Assembly: GCF_910592395.1 (NCBI RefSeq)
Contig: NC_088314.1
Location: forward strand, 15,225,998 to 15,289,997
Origin: Lineus longissimus
Taxonomy: Eukaryota > Nemertea > Pilidiophora > Heteronemertea > Lineidae
Reading direction: 5' to 3'
DNA: 64,000 bases
In this document: one piece after another, positions 58,555 to 64,000 of the stretch
Layout of the letters: every line of letters begins with the position of its first letter
Numbering within the stretch: the stretch's first letter is position 1
Notes under the pieces: generated by a model
The model's input: only the letters and a program-made list of their open reading frames with translations
Told to the model about the DNA's origin: nothing
Databases searched by the model: none
Position numbers and translations under genes: made by a program

Positions 58555-58981
58555 GTATGGAGAAGCCATCCTGTTATTCCTACCTGACTTTTGTTTTACC
58601 CAACAATCTGGATAGTTGTATTATCAGTGCTCAAGCCAAGCAATAACGTTGCTAATTGTAGGAGTACATGTAGTTCTCGTGTGATTCCAGGAAAGTACAC
58701 TTTGAATCTTCTAAAGAGTACTTCAGACTGCGCACATCGTATGTTGCATCATTTTATAACTGTAGGATGTAGCCTACTCAAGAGCTACCATTATTCATCT
58801 ACTCTTTTTAGCATGTGTTTAAGGTGATATTTCTGTTATGTTGTCTCTGATAAAGCCAGAGGCTTGTGCCTGTATGTGACAACTATTGTTGTGTTGTAAT
58901 AAATTTGATGATAAATTTGATGATAATTGACATCATAATTACTCCTAAGTCTGGTCTTAATTCTTTCCATGTTCAGCTCAG

Positions 58982-59066
58982 GGTCATCAAGCTTGCTGGT
59001 TTCTGGATTCAGAGTTCCTACCCAGAAATATACAGTGTTGATGTTGTTGAGCTTGCAACAACGTAA
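58982..59066 (+). CDS. Possible alternative last exon
   Basis: Follows an acceptor-like GCTCAG, matches the phase of the exon ending at 58554, and encodes about 28 residues to a TAA stop. Support is only phase and splice signal. Confidence 0.25.
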
Positions 59067-59668
59067 ATGAGTCTACCGGGTATTGTGAAAAGGATGTGCG
59101 TCAACCTGCTAAATATTGTCCACACAGTATAAAGCTGTGTACAATGTTTATCTACATGTACAGTGGAACCTTACTTAATAGTGGACACCTCCGTTGGCAG
59201 GATACCCTCTATAAAGATGACTATACTACGTCCTGATGGGTCATTTCCATGCAATTTGGCAACTTTGATCAGGGTGCTACTCAACTTCTCCTAGTTCCAG
59301 CAGTGACTTTTAAATAGAATATGTCAATTTCATATTTAATTTTGGGTCCTGCAGGATGATCCGATGTTGTATTCATAATTCTCTGTTCAATTGACTTGTC
59401 TTCATGTTGGTGGGTGCCCGGTACATCACAAAATGGACTTTGCCCTTTTTTGAGGTTTCATTGTTTTTTGCCAAAAATGTATGGAGGCACTTCTCACAAT
59501 CTCCCCCAATTTCATTTTGGTGTTTACTTGTGTATTCTAATTCCGATGAACCAAGCTCAAACTCTGAGCTTCTGGCACTTGCAAACGTGTGTCCCAAGCA
59601 ATGAATTGCCTTGTGATAGTTTGTGGCAGTATAAGTGCTCAGTTCAACTCTTTTCTGATTGGTGGCAG
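59067..59668. other. No gene seen
   Basis: Non-coding appearance. A 116-codon open frame at 59396-59746 runs into the inverted-repeat element and has no recognisable feature. Confidence 0.5.
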
Positions 59669-60471
59669 TATGGGCGGTTATTACCGCAAATAAAGACAAA
59701 CCAAAGCAAAGACACTTGTGTAGCATATCAAGGACACGTAGATTGATACTCCTGGGCGGTTATTACCGCAAATAAAGACAAACCAAAGCAAAGACACCTG
59801 TGTAGCATATCAAGGACACGTAGATTGATACTGCTATGTGTGCCACATCAAAGACATCTGGACCATACACCACATCAAAGATAACGATGCGAAGTCAACA
59901 GGCGGCGCCACCGTCTTGGGACAAGTAAAAACGATTTCGACAACTATAGGTTTTTGTTGATATAAGCGACTATTTTTATTTTTATAATCATTTTTTTCTC
60001 GCAGTGAAATTTTAATTAATTGATTCAACTTCAATAAGTTAAATGAGAAGAAAAATAAATATCTCGACTTGAAAAAAAAAATTTAATTTCAAATTTTTTT
60101 TCTTGACTTGAAAAAAAATATCTTGACTAGAAAAAAATCATTTCGACTAGAAAAAAAATTGCCCATAGGAGAGAGGTGGCAAATAACAACAACGTCAACA
60201 GGCAGCGTACGGCCGCCAGCAATCTACAGTGGCGCCGCCTGTTGACTTCGCATCGTTATCTTTGACGTGGTGTATGGTCCAGATGTCTTTGATGTGGCAC
60301 ACATAGGAGTATCAATCTACATGTCCTTGATATGCTACACAAGTGTCTTTGCTTTGGTTTGTCTTTATTTGCGGTAATAACCGCCCAGGAGTATCAATCT
60401 ACGTGTCCTTGATATGCTACACAAGTGTCTTTGCTTTGGTTTGTCTTTATTTGCGGTAATAACCGCCCATA
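59669..60471. mobile_element. Non-autonomous DNA transposon-like inverted-repeat element
   Basis: Two 242-bp arms (59669-59910 and 60230-60471) are near-perfect reverse complements, starting TATGGGCGG and ending CCGCCCATA. TGGCAG flanks both ends (59663-59668 and 60472-60477), a likely 6-bp target duplication. The outer part of each arm is an 82-bp tandem duplication (59671 and 59753 on the left). The 319-bp centre is AT-rich with several imperfect ~20-bp repeats built on GACTTGAAAAAA (about 60060-60160). No transposase is present. The superfamily is not identified. Confidence 0.8.
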
Positions 60472-61071
60472 TGGCAGCACCAGTAAGATGCTGTAAAATA
60501 TGACGAAAATCCATCTTTTTCACCCATTCTTGCGCTTTCCCTGAGATGGCACCCAAAAATTTTATTTTTTATTTCAGATAAGTAAGAGATATGCTACAAA
60601 ATTAGGCATGCCTTATCACCCAGCTCCCTGTGGCAATTTAGCTATGAGTGTTTCTTTTCACCTATGACAAAAAGGGCCTAAGGGGTAGGGGTTCTACCAA
60701 GGCCTATGGCTCCCATACCACAAGGTTTATCAACTTGCACTTACTTTGAGAGCAAGGTCGAATCATACTTTAACAATACCGCAAAGGGCAATTATGTAGG
60801 GTTTGTGGTTTTTGCTTGACAGCAGTTCAAATTAACCCCTTTATTTCTATTTAAAAAAAATCGTAATCCGTCAAAATTGAACTTAAGCAATTAACTCAGT
60901 AATTAGTGAATATTTTTGGCTAATATTTTACATGCTTTTATCTCTCCATAGGAGATACCTACACACCAAATTTCATCAAAAACCGTTGACCTCCACCTTA
61001 TCACTCACTGCATGGTCTACTCATGGACGCACACTTAAACATTATCCTGGTATAATTCTCCTCTGTTTCAG
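60472..61071. other. No gene seen; possible intron
   Basis: AT-rich, ending in a good splice acceptor, a pyrimidine stretch with CTGTTTCAG (61063-61071). Confidence 0.5.
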
Positions 61072-61528
61072 GTATCAGACCCCTGCCTTAATGTCTCTTA
61101 GCCCTAAGTATATACCTTGTCGTATATTGTCGAGAATTAGTGCAAGCATGTCTGCATTTGATGCTTATTTGTTCCCATTATCTAAGGACAGGGCAAAACA
61201 TGAAAAATCACGAATTCTAGTGCATACTATAAAAAGAGGGGACTGCCTCTTCTGGGGCGGCGAGCAAAAAAACGGATATGGTGTCTTTCGGCTAGTTATC
61301 AATGGGAAAAGACGAAAGGTTCGGGTCCACAGATATCTTTTTTTTCTCTGTAATGACTGCAAACCCCTTAAAAGGTCAAAACATGTGTCACACCGCTGCC
61401 ATAACAAACTTTGCTTACGAATTCAACATCTTTCTTACGAAGCGGCAGTAGTGAATGCTCAACGACAGACGTGCGTTCATGAACAACAGTGTTTTAGTCA
61501 CTGGGGGCATGAGAAGTGTTTGCTTTAG
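61072..61528 (+). CDS. I-PpoI-like His-Me finger endonuclease domain (exon or single-exon gene)
   Basis: The frame is open through the acceptor at 61071, with ATGs at 61091 and 61148. From the second ATG it encodes a ~126-aa domain. It has CLFW and NGYGVF, then HRYLF, and VSHRCHNKLC with a downstream HL, where the first His matches the catalytic His of the His-Me finger. N in VVNAQR sits at the metal-binding Asn position. A final cluster TC...C...H...GHEKC follows, and the stop falls right after CLL. This order matches the two zinc sites and active site of I-PpoI-type nucleases as I know them. It could cut DNA if expressed. As an exon its phase fits the exon ending at 58554. Confidence 0.6.
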
Positions 61529-64000
61529 GTGTGGTAAGTTTAATCCACAACAAAAAAATCTTTTTGGTAATTACAAGTTATATTCACATGCTAACATGCG
61601 TTTCTCTTCGACTCTTCATGGCCATTGCATTTGTTAAAAACGTTCAATGTTCAGGGACTAATTGTTTATGTTTCCTTTGCTTCACAGTTTTTATAAGAAA
61701 ACGCTTCAGTGCATGTGGCACAAACTACTGCAACAGAAAATTTTCGCGAATGCCAAACGATCGACATAAAATTTGTTTTCCCCAAAATAAAGTTGCCTAT
61801 TTTGACCTAAATTTCTTGATAGTGTAGGCGCTGTAGCGTAGATGTCGACCGTATCCTCAAATCCACTGTCAACGAGTCTCAATGTTTGAAGTAATTTGGC
61901 ATGTAGCGCACAAAGTTGAGCAGTAATTAGACAAAAGACATTGGAGAGGTGTGGAATTTGTGTTTGTTAGGAGCAATTATGATACGTGCTAATTGCACAT
62001 GGTATACGCGATCACTTTTAAATCACCTAATGGTTTACCAGCTGAGATCGACATAAAGGCATTTGATGCAATGCCTCTGTGGAAACATGGAAATAATGAA
62101 ATATAATTCTTGTTGACAAGCAAAATATTTTCGCAAGCAAGAGCTACTCGCGAAAACATAATGCAGGCGATTTTTTCTGTTCTACAGTAGTTGCCATATG
62201 CGCCCCCGTATTGTTTCAGCTTTCGCCGCCTCCTAACGGACCTCCCCTTTTTGTAAGCTTTTGATTGCTTGCTGCCTTTAATGCACCATATCGTGATGTT
62301 ATGGCATGTTCTGTTCATCATGTCATTGCTTTAGCCATAACCTGTGCTGGTTTTTGTTCAAATGTTCTGATATCATAAACATGGAGCATCTTCCCCCAAA
62401 GAGGTGGTTCTGTGATTTTGGTTATTTGCTTACAGGGAAAATGAAACTAGTTTTAGGATTAAATCTTGTTCATCGTGTAAGACTTGGCTTTTATATGTAC
62501 TGAGATGTAGTTGTCAATATATTTTCGACTTGTCACCATCATGAAACTGTAATTGTATTTCTGAACTCGTTTGCTGCACATCATGGGGAAAGGACCGCAG
62601 TTGTCGTGGTTCTTATGAAAACACAGCATTGTTCGAGATTGCTGCATACACCCGCTCAGCCGAGGGCGCGGTTTCTCGAAGAATCCTAAGTTCGTTTTGG
62701 TGACTTAATTTTATTAAGGAATTTCCTAAGTTTTGATTCCTAAGTTGATTCATAAAGAATCTCAAAGGACCATTGGCACTATAAAGGGCAATATTACCCA
62801 GCTGGCGGCTACATCAACAAATTGCACAAAAAAGGAAAGATTCAAAATCTGACTGAATTATAACGCTTTTCCGATGTTGACTCCGATTTGAGTCGAGTAA
62901 GCTCTCCATGTGTCAACCCTTTTCACGTGGAACGATGCGCTATTAAGGGGTTTCCTGCAGCCATGGATCGATCTACTTAATTACATTATAGAGAGTGCCC
63001 GGAACTGGCCAATAGTGGTAACGTTACACACTGGCCACCTGGCGGGAGCGTAGGGATAACGTATATACATGTAACATAAGTTGGTCGTCGATAATCAAAC
63101 ATGGAATATTTTGTTGAATCAAATCTGCTTGTCCATATTAACAATCTCTGATAGGTTTTTTTTTAATCGTCCTACAAATTTCATTAATTTCAATAGCCAC
63201 TGTGCTAAAATTTGCACGAGATGTGTATTACGGGTCATCAAAGATGAGTAAAAATTTTGGACAGTTTTTGGTTCGTCTACATACCTTCTCGATATCGAAT
63301 GGCGAGGCAGTTTTTTTCTGAATACTACCCCGATATACAGAATATTTCAGAATATTTTTGTTGCTATTTCAATACTTAAACATTTACATTTCAGTACCAC
63401 ATCCAGCTTGCTACTGACACACCTGATGGATGAGGAGTTGAGATGAAAGAGAAGTTGAGGATGAGAAGTTGAACCCTGCCCACATTCCTGACTTGAGCAA
63501 AGCCACGAGGCTAGATCTCAACTGCGGAAATTCTGCTATTGAAACAAACCTAAAGCTGTTGAAGTGTGGCCAGGGAACAAAATGAATCGAGGCAAATATT
63601 CAAGATGCTGACTTCGACAGTCATCATATTAAACACCTTCTGAAGAAACTTTTCAAACTCTGTTCCTACAGTTTTTTGCGTCACATCACTTGTTAGTGTT
63701 TAACAATTTTAGTTTTATTTTGTCGATATTTGAGAGATTTTGACTATTTTTCTGGTATATATGGCGCTTTGATTGGAGGAAAAAACTTAGTTCATACAGC
63801 TATTGTTTTAGCTTTAGTAAAAGTTCTGTTTCAGATTACTGAACTGTTTCTCATTGTAGGAGCGTTTATTTTTGGTTTTTAGTTCTATGAATTGTGCGCA
63901 GAGGGCGATAGGTGTAGATGCATTAGCTGTCCATATGAAAACCTCGTAGCGAATTGGTTTATTACAGATGCATGACAAAAATGTGAGTATATTCATGATA
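61529..64000. other. No gene seen to the window end
   Basis: AT-rich sequence with only short open frames. A 103-codon frame at 61516-61827 has several Cys but overlaps the end of the nuclease exon and shows no recognisable domain. Confidence 0.5.

Noticed and set aside
62640-62780. Repeated TCCTAAGTT motifs
   Set aside because: A few short A/T-rich repeats without termini or a target duplication. No element could be defined.

Overview
This is eukaryotic, metazoan DNA. The first 54 kb is a tandem array of the U2 spliceosomal RNA gene, repeatedly invaded by one family of target-specific non-LTR retrotransposon. The last 10 kb is AT-rich flanking DNA with spliced-gene signals. Vertebrate-type snRNA gene structure, a ~1.1 kb tandem U2 unit and an L1/Tx1-type element fit an invertebrate animal. 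A marine deuterostome is my guess, but nothing here fixes the species.

Layout. Positions 1-7609 hold six complete U2 units and the 5' end of a seventh. From 7561 to 53068 the array is broken six times by insertions, all in the same place in U2. They are A (7610-11737, 5' truncated), B (12391-18524, full length, with the upstream target deleted), C (19657-21127, short, with an inverted 5' end), D/E (22256-30566, two elements fused into one insertion), F (36157-42297, full length with a nonsense codon in ORF2) and G (46776-52916, full length and intact). Between them lie further U2 units. In all, 13 U2 genes are complete and six sites are split. The array ends abruptly at 53960, inside what would be the next U2 promoter.

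The retrotransposon. Full-length copies have a ~280 nt 5' UTR, ORF1 (431 aa, CCHC zinc knuckle), ORF2 (1127 aa: APE-type endonuclease, reverse transcriptase, C-terminal CCHC), a ~1.2 kb 3' UTR with a tRNA-like segment, a strong hairpin and a GC-rich duplication, then poly(A). The architecture and the U2 target match the Keno family of the Tx1 group as I know it. Insertions duplicate U2 nucleotides 37-51 (37-49 in the two truncated copies). ORF2 is expected to nick U2 DNA and reverse-transcribe the RNA there. The U2 promoter 5' of the full-length insertions D/E, F and G may drive their transcription. Three copies (B, E, G) have both ORFs open, and the copies are nearly identical, so activity is recent.

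The U2 repeat. Unit length varies from 1111 to 1119 bp. Every difference I measured is explained by one G tract in the spacer, apart from a 1-nt deletion in one U2 copy, so the array is strongly homogenised.

Right flank (53961-64000). Five candidate exons (56495-58554) have compatible splice phases and predict a protein with a C/H...C/C zinc-binding-like module. An open exon at 61072-61528 encodes an I-PpoI-like His-Me finger endonuclease domain and could be the last exon of the same gene. Between them sits an 803 bp inverted-repeat element with 242 bp arms (59669-60471). The remaining flank shows no gene I can support.
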